Below are positions 51,801-58,587 of a stretch of 64,000 nucleotides of DNA, in pieces. Both the position numbers and the translations under genes were made by a program. A model generated the notes under the pieces. The model worked only from the letters and a program-made list of their open reading frames with translations, was not told where the DNA came from and ran no database searches. The stretch covers positions 26,142 through 90,141 of the forward strand of contig CADBSV010000039.1 in NCBI GenBank assembly GCA_902797435.1, read 5' to 3'. Positions within the stretch are counted from its first letter, which is position 1; the number at the start of each line of letters is the position of its first letter. The DNA comes from an uncultured Bacteroidia bacterium (GTDB lineage: Bacteria > Bacteroidota > Bacteroidia > Bacteroidales > UBA932).

Positions 51801-52783
51801 CGGTCGATGCAGATGGTCATCACATAGTTGCCTGATATGGAGTTGCGGTCGGACGGGTCGCTGTACAGATGCAGCGGAGCGCTTTCCTTCTGCAGGTCGT
51901 AACGCCAGACTCCGCTGTTGGTGGACAGCCATACCCAGCGGCCCTGCTGCAGCACGGCATCCACCAGGGTCGTACCCTCAGGTATGCGGAACAGGGTTTC
52001 AACCGTTCCGGCAGCTGGGTCGTAAAGGCTCAGTCCCTGAAGGTTGCTCGCCACCAGGAGCTTCCCCTCCAGCATGAAGAGCTGCTCAATTTCATCTCCC
52101 TTGTAGAAATCCCTGTCCGACGGAATATCCACCGGTTTCACATGACGGAATCCGGCATCGGCATGAAAGAGGTTAGAATGGTATTTGGACACCCAGAAGC
52201 CTCCGTTTCCGTCTTCCGTAAGGCGCCGGAAACTGATGCTGAGTTCGTCGGTATTGTATTCCGGGGTCCGCTTGACACCGTCACGGAAGTTGACAAGCGA
52301 CCCGTCCGAAGGGTCATAGCAGAAACAGCCCTGATAATTGGCCACGAACCATACTCGGCCATCTTCCCCGCAATGTAGGAAAGTAACCTTGTTCCTTATT
52401 CGCGTGCCTTTGTCGCTCTCAAGCAGGAAGGGCTCGAAACGGTCTTCCTTCCAAATGTACTGCGAAACTCCTGCATCGGTGCCTATCCACAGGTTGCCAT
52501 CCAAGTCCTCCGTTATGCAGTGGATGAAGTCGGACGCCAGGCCGAGCTCCTTCTTGCGGTAATGCTTGAAATGGGTTCCGTCGTATCGGTTGAGGCCGCT
52601 GAACGTCCCTATCCAGATGTAACCCCTGCTGTCCTGGACAATCTTGCTGACGCCGTCGTAACAGAGGCTGCTGTTGGACGTATTGAGGTGGGTGAATTCA
52701 TATTCTGGCAAACGCGCCTGCCCGCCGGCATGCAAAGCGCACGCAAGCAGCACAAGCATTGTTATGAACGCCTTCGCTTTCAC
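48854..52783 (-). CDS. hybrid two-component system sensor/regulator (HTCS)
   Basis: A 1309-residue one-protein signalling system typical of Bacteroidetes PULs. Order: signal peptide; about 14 Reg_prop propeller repeats (residues about 25-690, with G-L-N-R-Y-D-G, V-W-F-V, G-L-S-L-Y-D); Y_Y_Y domain (about 695-765); one membrane span (about 768-792); HisKA with phospho-His827 in V-V-H-E-I-K-T-P; HATPase (N-box near 936); receiver domain with phospho-Asp1109 in M-T-D-I-T-M-P-G-M-D-G; AraC-type helix-turn-helix at the end (residues about 1205-1305). The periplasmic part binds an oligosaccharide and the DNA-binding end activates the PUL. The start is GTG, directly after the preceding stop. Confidence 0.95.
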   Translation of the reverse strand: MKAKAFITMLVLLACALHAGGQARLPEYEFTHLNTSNSSLCYDGVSKIVQDSRGYIWIGTFSGLNRYDGTHFKHYRKKELGLASDFIHCITEDLDGNLWIGTDAGVSQYIWKEDRFEPFLLESDKGTRIRNKVTFLHCGEDGRVWFVANYQGCFCYDPSDGSLVNFRDGVKRTPEYNTDELSISFRRLTEDGNGGFWVSKYHSNLFHADAGFRHVKPVDIPSDRDFYKGDEIEQLFMLEGKLLVASNLQGLSLYDPAAGTVETLFRIPEGTTLVDAVLQQGRWVWLSTNSGVWRYDLQKESAPLHLYSDPSDRNSISGNYVMTICIDREGGLWVGTKDGGVSYSGKSQQIIRKTDRYPGGTLKNTLVSGFAQDASGRVWITTEEGGLFTYNPVSCELSPFRPTGGSLPKSLCAPCVDGNRLWLGSLDGLYCLDIPTGAVRHYGTLHRSAGVSDPRVYVIYKSEDGSLYFANTLGMFRYDRSSDGFVQIPAFDGVFITSMDETPDGLMWISSYATGLFVWNPVTCELVCNYRYGDGTGLPSDKISSVFADRDGQVWTIGFSSGFAKFDSGHFEVYDSSTIPSLTTGVFFCASQDADGNLWLNSDKGLFRFNPHSQALNLYGEFDGLLDRKLTNSSIILRSGELMAGSDNGFVLFAPSSFRPMETAPAVILSEMLIGPDPLAGNTDLMDRITLRARQNSFGFEFSVMNLAFPASNQLRCRLHGFEQDWQDISVTKSVYYYNVPSGNYHLEIQACVSDNRWVEAHAPVEITIKPTFFASLQGIAIIVSVLAFVFIFALRFILRRKETSYRREAEDELFHDKINFFSHVVHEIKTPLTLIKTPLQSVISKEGLDEDTRHDLEVMKSNTDYLSMLVNELLEFVRIERSGYVLNNEDIDLVETLRSIVFNYSDTATNQNIRINLSVSEPQVWVSADAPALNKILNNLLINALKFAETTIAISLSVTRDGFARLAVSNDGEVIPEEFREDIFKPFVQYHKDGSSLHKGFGIGLPLARSLARKHSGDLVLESGQEKTTFVFTIPRTCPPHPVTNESEEMSEGNTASKPIILLVDDNAELRDFLYRKLSDEYTVMRSTGAASALEVMRENNVELVMTDITMPGMDGLELCRRIRSDVEISHVTIIILSARASVESKIQAMEAGADLYLEKPFDLEYLRSSIRGLLERRKLMRDALVSGVPDTDISLFGLPKRDEEFFRTFDSFIKENLGNSELSNEMIADKLCISQSTLIRKIRKMLNTSPSNYIRTKRLMSAAAMLKNSHGNNITEICYAAGFTSESYFAKCFKEQYGVTPSEYAAS

Positions 52784-54988
52784 CTATTTTGCATAGAACC
52801 TCCACTCGGTGGTGCTGTAATACTTTTCGCCCGGACGCAGCACGGTGGACGGGAACCTTGGCTGGTTGGGGCTGTCGGCGAAATGGATGGTTTCGAGCAG
52901 CATCCCGCCATATTTGTCAACCGGGCCGTACTTGCCCTGCATGGTACCGTTGAAAGCGCGTCCGGTGTAGGTGAGAATCGCCGGTTCGGTTGTCCAGGTC
53001 TGGACTCCGCGACCGCTTTCTGGTTCGTACAGGTCGGCTGCAAGACGGAGGCTTCCGTCCCATCCGCGGACCACCCAGCAGGCGGACATGCCCTTCATGA
53101 TGCGAAGATGCTCATTGGGAGTGTCGAGGCGGTAGTCAACCCTGTGCGGAGTGCGGAAATCGAACGGAGAATCCTTTACGGGGAGAATGAGGTCGGGGCA
53201 CATCTGCTCGTTGTTCTGGATGTATTCGTCGGCTTCTACCTTGAGCAGGTGATCCATCACATAACCGCCCTTGCGCCCCTTCAGGTTGAAGAAGGAGTGG
53301 TTGCTGAGATTGACGACCGTAGGCTTGTCGGTGGTGGCGGCATACTCCACTTTAACCACATTGTCTTCTGTAAGCCAATAGGTTACGGTGCAGTCGCAAT
53401 TGCCGGGGAAACCCGACTCACCGTCAGGAGAGATGCGGTGGAAACTGACCCCCACGCGGCCATCTTCCTTAAGTGTCCTGCCTTCCCAGAGGAAGCGGTC
53501 GAAACCCTGCGAAGCACCGTGGCACTGCACCGGCTCCCCGCCGAGGTTCTCGTTGGCCTCGAGCTTATACTCAACACCGTCGAGGGTAAATGAGGCGTGG
53601 TTGATACGGTTGCCGTATCTGCCTATAACGCAACCGAGGAAGCGTTCCGGCTTGGCGTTTTCGAATGTCTTCAGGTCGTCGGGACCGACAATTACGTCAT
53701 CCACGGCGCCGCTGCGGTCGGGCATGCAGATTTTCACTATGCGTGCACCGTAATCGGAAAGCACCACCGAGGCTCCGGCCTTGTTGGTGAGCACGTAGCG
53801 GTGAGCCTTCTTGCCGGTAGAGAGGGTTCCGTAGTCCTGGGTGCGGACGTCAAGGGAACCGTTTCCCGCCGTCATCGCCTTTATGAAGCGTACTTCGTCG
53901 GCGTTCCATGGAGTTCCGTCGGCACGGAAGATATCGTGGAACCACACGGGAGGTTCTTCGGTCCAGGGTATCCTCTTTCCGTCCACTACGGCATTCCAGG
54001 GGAGATGGCACTGCTGCTTTCCGTTCACAAGGCCGTAGCTGAACGAACCGATCTTGTACTTTTTGAAAAGGGGAAGTATCGAGAAATAGTCGGATCCCTT
54101 GGTGCGGGCCATCCATTCCGAACAGAGTATGGGCCTGCCGAACTGGCGCATGTAGTTCACGAATTTGCTGCACTCGGGATACGAGGAGTAGCAGTGGAAG
54201 GAGACTATGTCGCTCGCATCGCAGACGAACGAAACGATGGGAAGGTTGGTTCCCGCGCTTCCGGGACACTGCCACACCGGAGAGGTGAGCGGCTGGGAAG
54301 GATTCACTTCCCTTGCCCATTTATACACTTCGCGAAGGAACGGCAGGGTATTGAAACCCTTGGTGTTCTCGGGCTCGTTGTAAAGGCACCATGCCAGGAT
54401 GCGGGGATCGTCCTTGTAGCGGGTAATCACCTGCTTGAGGTATTTCTCTATCACGGGCCACTTGGCGGGATCGTTCACGACATCCTTTCCGGGAGATGAC
54501 ATCCATGTGGAGTTATGGATTCCGGGTGCCGGCTGGGGCTGCGGACCGAGATAGGGGTTCTTGATGGTTCCTCCGTTGGTAAAGAAAGTAAGGAGGATGC
54601 GAAGCCCGTGACGGTCGGCAAGGGAGACGGTCTGCTCGAGCCTGTCCATGAATCCGTCGGGATCGTTCTGCCACACTATGTCGCACAGGAAAAGCCTTAT
54701 TGCGTTGAACCCCAGCTCTTCGGCAAGGGAGAGTTCGTGATCTACGACTTCGGCGTCGAAGTATTCCGCCCCCCACATCTCGACCGGAGTGCCGGCATAC
54801 GAAGGAACGAATACGCACCCTACCGGCCACGGCTGGGCATCGTACCAGGCATTTGCCTTTTCTTCGGTCCAGCGTTCGGCAGGAACCGGTTTAGGGGCCT
54901 GTTTTTTCCTGGGGGCTCCCGAGACGGAGGCATTGAAAGTGACTGATAAAAGCGCTGCAAGGCAGATAATGGCTATGGTCTTCTTCAT
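52784..54988 (-). CDS. GH5-like glycosidase fused to aldose 1-epimerase
   Basis: A 734-residue exported protein with two enzymatic domains. Residues about 40-385 form a GH5/clan-A-like TIM barrel: acid/base Glu205 in Y-N-E-P-E and nucleophile Glu291 in C-S-E-W are both in expected places. Residues about 395-734 are a galactose mutarotase domain with G-R-Y-G-N-R-I, His564 in S-N-H-S-F-F-N-L and Glu699 in L-L-E-T-I-H-F. Such a fusion would cleave a glycan and interconvert the anomers of the released sugar in one protein. It is the first gene of the PUL; HTCS begins with no gap. Confidence 0.82.
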   Translation of the reverse strand: MKKTIAIICLAALLSVTFNASVSGAPRKKQAPKPVPAERWTEEKANAWYDAQPWPVGCVFVPSYAGTPVEMWGAEYFDAEVVDHELSLAEELGFNAIRLFLCDIVWQNDPDGFMDRLEQTVSLADRHGLRILLTFFTNGGTIKNPYLGPQPQPAPGIHNSTWMSSPGKDVVNDPAKWPVIEKYLKQVITRYKDDPRILAWCLYNEPENTKGFNTLPFLREVYKWAREVNPSQPLTSPVWQCPGSAGTNLPIVSFVCDASDIVSFHCYSSYPECSKFVNYMRQFGRPILCSEWMARTKGSDYFSILPLFKKYKIGSFSYGLVNGKQQCHLPWNAVVDGKRIPWTEEPPVWFHDIFRADGTPWNADEVRFIKAMTAGNGSLDVRTQDYGTLSTGKKAHRYVLTNKAGASVVLSDYGARIVKICMPDRSGAVDDVIVGPDDLKTFENAKPERFLGCVIGRYGNRINHASFTLDGVEYKLEANENLGGEPVQCHGASQGFDRFLWEGRTLKEDGRVGVSFHRISPDGESGFPGNCDCTVTYWLTEDNVVKVEYAATTDKPTVVNLSNHSFFNLKGRKGGYVMDHLLKVEADEYIQNNEQMCPDLILPVKDSPFDFRTPHRVDYRLDTPNEHLRIMKGMSACWVVRGWDGSLRLAADLYEPESGRGVQTWTTEPAILTYTGRAFNGTMQGKYGPVDKYGGMLLETIHFADSPNQPRFPSTVLRPGEKYYSTTEWRFYAK

Positions 54989-55009
54989 TCTGGTTGTGGT
55001 TTATTTTTC

Positions 55010-55017
55010 CAAAAATA
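55010..55017 (-). promoter_or_regulatory. -7 promoter box for the GH5/epimerase-HTCS operon
   Basis: The minus strand reads TATTTTTG, matching TAnnTTTG, 21 bases before the ATG at 54988. Array C begins about 80 bases further upstream. Confidence 0.5.
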
Positions 55018-55094
55018 ACCAATAGTCTCGAAAACCTGCAAAAAAGAAAAGTCATAAGATGAAAAAAAATTTGCAAACTGCCTTTCCCTGCCGC

Positions 55095-55446
55095 GGGGTG
55101 CAGGGAGGGGTGGTTTTGCACACGGAAGGGTGCGCGAAAGGGGGCACGGGGTGCAGAGAGGCGCGATTTGCTCCCCGGAGGGTGCGCAAAGGTGGCTCGG
55201 GGTGCAGGGAGGGGTGGTTTTGCACACGGAAAGGTCCGCGAAGGGGGTTCGGGGTGCACGAGCGGGCGATTTGCTCCCCGGAGGGTGCGCAAAGGAGGCC
55301 CGGGGTGCAAAAAGGGGTGGTTTTGCACACGGAAGGGTCCGCGAAGGGGGGTCGGGGTGCAAAAAGGGGTGGTTTTGCACCCGGAAAGGTCCGCGAAGGG
55401 GTTCGGGGTGCAGGGAGGCGCGGTTTGCTCCCCGGGAAGGGACGTG
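55095..55446. repeat. 51-bp GC-rich tandem repeat array, 7 copies (array C)
   Basis: Seven cores start at 55120, 55172, 55224, 55275, 55327, 55379 and 55429 (periods 52, 52, 51, 52, 52, 50). Unit types alternate at first between GCTCCCCGGAGGG and GCACACGGAAGG forms. One unit contains a perfect 10-bp hairpin, GGGTGCAAAA with TTTTGCACCC. The array shares a 19-bp string with array A (TTTGCTCCCCGGAGGGTGC) and has the same orientation. It fills the divergent gap between the PUL and deoD, where no gene is seen from 54989 to 55541. Confidence 0.92.
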
Positions 55447-55513
55447 CCTCATGCGGCACAAAAACGGGGGCGGTACCGAAACAATGGACGAGGCAGGGAT
55501 TGGGGAAATTTAC

Positions 55514-55521
55514 TATATTTG
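55514..55521 (+). promoter_or_regulatory. -7 promoter box for deoD
   Basis: TATATTTG matches TAnnTTTG and lies 20 bases before the deoD ATG, just after array C. Confidence 0.55.
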
Positions 55522-55541
55522 AGAAAACATTTCAAGAAACT

Positions 55542-56255
55542 ATGAGCGAAAACAAGACACCTACTCCTCACATAGGAGCTAAATACGGAGAAATTGCCCC
55601 TATTGTAATAATGGCGGGAGACCCGCTTCGCGCCAAGTTCATGGCGGAGAAATATCTCGAGAATGCCGTGTGCTTCAACGAAGTGCGCGGAATGCTGGGA
55701 TTCACCGGTACCTACAAGGGAAAACGCATCAGCATGATGGGACATGGCATGGGCATGCCCTCCATCGGCCTGTACACCTACGAACTTTACAATTTTTATG
55801 GAGTCAAGACCATAATCCGAGTGGGAAGCGCCGGGGCGTACAGCCGCGAGCTGCATATCGGAGATATCGTCCTTGCGGAAGGCGCATGCACGGATTCCAA
55901 CTATGCCGACCAATATAAACTGGACGGGATGTTCGCCCCCATCGGTGACTTTGAGCTTCTTAGGAAAGCCGCAGAAGAATGTGAAAACAGGGGACTGAAC
56001 TATATGGTGGGGAATGTCGTATCTTCCGATATCTTTTACCGGGAAAACGCCAATTCCAAGGGCTGGATGAACATGGGAGTCCTGGCTGTTGAAATGGAGG
56101 TTGCCGCCCTCTACATGAATGCCGCCCGCAGTGGAAACCGCGCGCTCGGCATACTCACCATTTCCGATCATCTCCTCACCGGGGAAGTAACCACTTCCGA
56201 ACAGCGCCGCACAACATTCACCAACATGATGGAAGTCGCCCTTTCACTTGTCTGA
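55542..56255 (+). CDS. deoD: purine nucleoside phosphorylase
   Basis: A 237-residue cytosolic enzyme of the PNP/UDP family that cleaves purine nucleosides with phosphate. Motifs: M-A-G-D-P-L-R-A-K-F, G-M-G-M-P-S-I-G, R-V-G-S-A-G-A-Y-S, V-E-M-E-V-A-A-L-Y and I-S-D-H-L-L-T-G-E, as in hexameric DeoD. The ATG at 55542 is chosen because it matches the DeoD N-terminus and follows the promoter box; the open frame extends back through array C, which is not part of the gene. dapB follows with its own promoter. Confidence 0.94.
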   Translation: MSENKTPTPHIGAKYGEIAPIVIMAGDPLRAKFMAEKYLENAVCFNEVRGMLGFTGTYKGKRISMMGHGMGMPSIGLYTYELYNFYGVKTIIRVGSAGAYSRELHIGDIVLAEGACTDSNYADQYKLDGMFAPIGDFELLRKAAEECENRGLNYMVGNVVSSDIFYRENANSKGWMNMGVLAVEMEVAALYMNAARSGNRALGILTISDHLLTGEVTTSEQRRTTFTNMMEVALSLV

Positions 56256-56274
56256 AAAGAATGCTTTTTTTGAT

Positions 56275-56282
56275 TACCTTTG
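56275..56282 (+). promoter_or_regulatory. -7 promoter box for dapB-dapA-dapD
   Basis: TACCTTTG matches TAnnTTTG and ends 6 bases before the dapB ATG, another nearly leaderless arrangement. Confidence 0.55.
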
Positions 56283-56288
56283 TGTGAT

Positions 56289-56951
56289 ATGAAAATCGTT
56301 ATTTCAGGGTATGGCCGCATGGGGCACATGGTCGAGGCCAAACTGCGGGAAAGGGGCATCGAGCCGGCAGCGGCAAGCGAAGACATCTGCTCGCTGGACC
56401 CTGCCCTTGCCAAAGAAAGCGTCTGCATTGATTTCACGGTGCCGGAAGCTTTCAGGGCCAACTATCCTTTCATCGCATCACACTTCAAGGCGGCAGTGGT
56501 GGGCACCACCGGCTGGTACGACATAAAGGACAAGGTGTTCGCCGAATTCGAAAAGCACGGCTGCACCCTCATCTGGTCGGCTAACTTCTCCATCGGAGTC
56601 AACGCACTTTTCGCCGCGGTCGAAAAAGCTTCCGCCGTCCTGAAAGGCCACGGCTATACTCCGCACATCAGCGAAACCCACCATATCCACAAACTCGACA
56701 AGCCCAGCGGAACCGCAAAGGTGCTTGGCAGCATTGTGGCCGAATCCCTCGGAGTTCCTCCGCAGATAGACTCCTTCCGCGAAGGAGAGGTTCCAGGTAT
56801 CCACACGGTGGAGTTCGGGGGAGGCTGCGACCGACTGTCATTCACCCACGAAGCTTTCTCCCGCGAGGGATTCGCAGAAGGGGCCGTCACTGCAGCCATC
56901 CTCTGCGAAGGGCTCACCGGCATCCACGAATTCAAAGACATCATAATATGA
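56289..56951 (+). CDS. dapB: 4-hydroxy-tetrahydrodipicolinate reductase
   Basis: A 220-residue enzyme that reduces the DapA product in lysine and diaminopimelate synthesis. It has the N-terminal G-Y-G-R-M-G nucleotide site, V-G-T-T-G-W, and the family signature E-T-H-H-I-H-K-L-D-K-P-S-G-T-A. It is shorter than the roughly 270 residues of enteric DapB. The ATG at 56289 is preferred over a TTG three codons upstream that lies inside the promoter box. Its stop overlaps dapA by 4 bases (ATGA). Confidence 0.93.
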   Translation: MKIVISGYGRMGHMVEAKLRERGIEPAAASEDICSLDPALAKESVCIDFTVPEAFRANYPFIASHFKAAVVGTTGWYDIKDKVFAEFEKHGCTLIWSANFSIGVNALFAAVEKASAVLKGHGYTPHISETHHIHKLDKPSGTAKVLGSIVAESLGVPPQIDSFREGEVPGIHTVEFGGGCDRLSFTHEAFSREGFAEGAVTAAILCEGLTGIHEFKDIII

Positions 56952-57832
56952 AAAATCTTACCCTGAAAGGCTGCGGCACCGCACTGCTCACCCCGTTCAA
57001 GGCTGACGGCAGCGTTGACTATGAGGCTTTTGCAGCTTCGGTGGACCGCCAGATAGAGGCTGGAATCCATTTTCTTGTTCCGCTCGGCACCACCGGGGAG
57101 ACGCCCTGTCTGTCCGAAAAAGAGCGTATAGAAATCCTCAAGACGGCCAAAGCGCACTGCGCCGGAAGGCCGGTAGTAGTGGGCGGAGGCACCAATTCCC
57201 CCGAGGGCACGATAGCCAGCATGAGGCAGCTGGAACCCTACGGCCCGGATGCTTTCCTTATCGTGGTGCCCTACTACAACAAACCCACACAGGAAGGTCA
57301 GTATCAGTACTTTAAGGCAGTAGCGGCGGCAACGCGGAAGCCCGTAATCATATACAATGTTCCGGGACGCACCGGGGCCAACATCGAAGCCTCCACGGTG
57401 CTGCGTCTTGCCAGGGAAGTGCCTAATATCGTGGCAGTGAAAGAGGCCTCTGGCCGATATTCCCAGATTTCCGAAATTATCGCCGGCGCCCCGGAAGGGT
57501 TCTCGGTGCTCAGCGGAAACGACGACGAAACCCTGTCGCTGATGGCCACGGGGGCAAACGGGGTGATTTCGGTGGCGTCGAACGTGGCCCCCGTGGAAAT
57601 GGTTCAGTTGGTGGAAGCTATGCTGGCGGACAATCTGCAGGAAGCAAGAGAGCTCCATCATCGCCTGTTCCCGCTCATGAAAAACCTTTTCGTCGAAAGC
57701 AACCCCGGCCCGGCGAAATACGCCTGTGCAAAACTCGGCCTCATAGAAAATGTTTTAAGGCTGCCGCTCGTTCCGGTCGGCCCCGCTACCGAAAAGATTG
57801 TGGACAAGACTCTTGCAGAATTATGGAAATAA
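56948..57832 (+). CDS. dapA: 4-hydroxy-tetrahydrodipicolinate synthase
   Basis: A 294-residue class I aldolase condensing pyruvate with aspartate semialdehyde, made by Asd. Motifs: G-T-T-G-E-T-P-C-L-S, the Y-Y-N-K-P-T-Q-E-G segment, Y-N-V-P-G-R-T-G and the Schiff-base Lys in V-A-V-K-E-A-S-G. Length is normal. It overlaps dapB by 4 bases and dapD by 10 bases. Confidence 0.96.
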   Translation: MKNLTLKGCGTALLTPFKADGSVDYEAFAASVDRQIEAGIHFLVPLGTTGETPCLSEKERIEILKTAKAHCAGRPVVVGGGTNSPEGTIASMRQLEPYGPDAFLIVVPYYNKPTQEGQYQYFKAVAAATRKPVIIYNVPGRTGANIEASTVLRLAREVPNIVAVKEASGRYSQISEIIAGAPEGFSVLSGNDDETLSLMATGANGVISVASNVAPVEMVQLVEAMLADNLQEARELHHRLFPLMKNLFVESNPGPAKYACAKLGLIENVLRLPLVPVGPATEKIVDKTLAELWK

Positions 57833-58584
57833 CTCTCGAAAGATTCAACGAAGTGATGGACGCCCTTGAAAGGGGCGAGGTCCGCGTCGCCGAAAAGACG
57901 GACGGCGTATGGAAGGTCAACTCCTGGGTAAAGGAAGTGATTCTGGCAGGATTCCGCCTCGGGAAACTGGTTCAGATGGGACCGTTCGTGGACAAGGACA
58001 CCTTCCCGGAGCGCCGGTTCACCCTGGAAGACGGGGTGAGGGTGGTTCCCGGGGGGTCGGCAGTGCGCAGAGGGGCCTATATGGCCCCGGGAAGCATCAT
58101 AATGCCCCCTGCCTACGTCAACGTGGGCGCCTATGTGGACAGCGGCACAATGGTGGACAGTCATGTAACCATAGGGTCCTGCGCCCAGGTGGGAAAGAAC
58201 GTGCACGTTTCGGCATCCACCCAGATCGGCGGAGTGCTGGAGCCTGCGGGAGCCCTTCCTACCATCATCGAGGACGGGGCATTCGTCGGAGGAAACTGCG
58301 GCATCTATGAGGGAACCGTGGTGCAGGAAGGAGCCGTCATAGCGAGCGGCGTCATCATCACCTCATCCACAGCCATATTCGACTCCACCACCGGAGAGTT
58401 CATAAAAAGAAATGAAGACGGCCGCATCGTTGTGCCCCGTGGCGCCGTTGTGGTAAGCGGCAGCAAGCCGGTATCGAAAGGCCCGGGAGCCTCGGCCGGA
58501 GTGCATCTGTACTGCCCGGTTATCGTGAAATACCGGGATTCCAAGACGGAAGGTTCCATCCATCTGGAAGATATGCTCAGGTAA
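57823..58584 (+). CDS. dapD: tetrahydrodipicolinate N-succinyltransferase
   Basis: A 253-residue left-handed beta-helix transferase; hexapeptide turns are seen from about residue 85 to 190 (G-A-Y-M-A-P-G-S-I-I-M-P, V-N-V-G-A-Y-V-D-S-G, T-I-G-S-C-A-Q-V-G). Strong resemblance to DapD, including V-R-V-V-P-G-G-S-A-V-R-R-G. It commits this organism to the succinylase branch of diaminopimelate synthesis, consistent with a DapE-like deacylase being needed; the M20 peptidase gene at 15.9 kb is one candidate. It ends 3 bases from convergent murA. Confidence 0.93.
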   Translation: MEITLERFNEVMDALERGEVRVAEKTDGVWKVNSWVKEVILAGFRLGKLVQMGPFVDKDTFPERRFTLEDGVRVVPGGSAVRRGAYMAPGSIIMPPAYVNVGAYVDSGTMVDSHVTIGSCAQVGKNVHVSASTQIGGVLEPAGALPTIIEDGAFVGGNCGIYEGTVVQEGAVIASGVIITSSTAIFDSTTGEFIKRNEDGRIVVPRGAVVVSGSKPVSKGPGASAGVHLYCPVIVKYRDSKTEGSIHLEDMLR

Positions 58585-58587
58585 CGG

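Noticed and set aside
20425-55000. Integrative element with its own integrase
   Set aside because: No integrase, transposase, relaxase or tRNA-embedded attachment site was found at either edge; the only tRNA is at 10.3 kb.
55059-55541. N-terminal extension of DeoD through array C
   Set aside because: The frame is open only because of the repeats; the DeoD family N-terminus and promoter box place the start at 55542.
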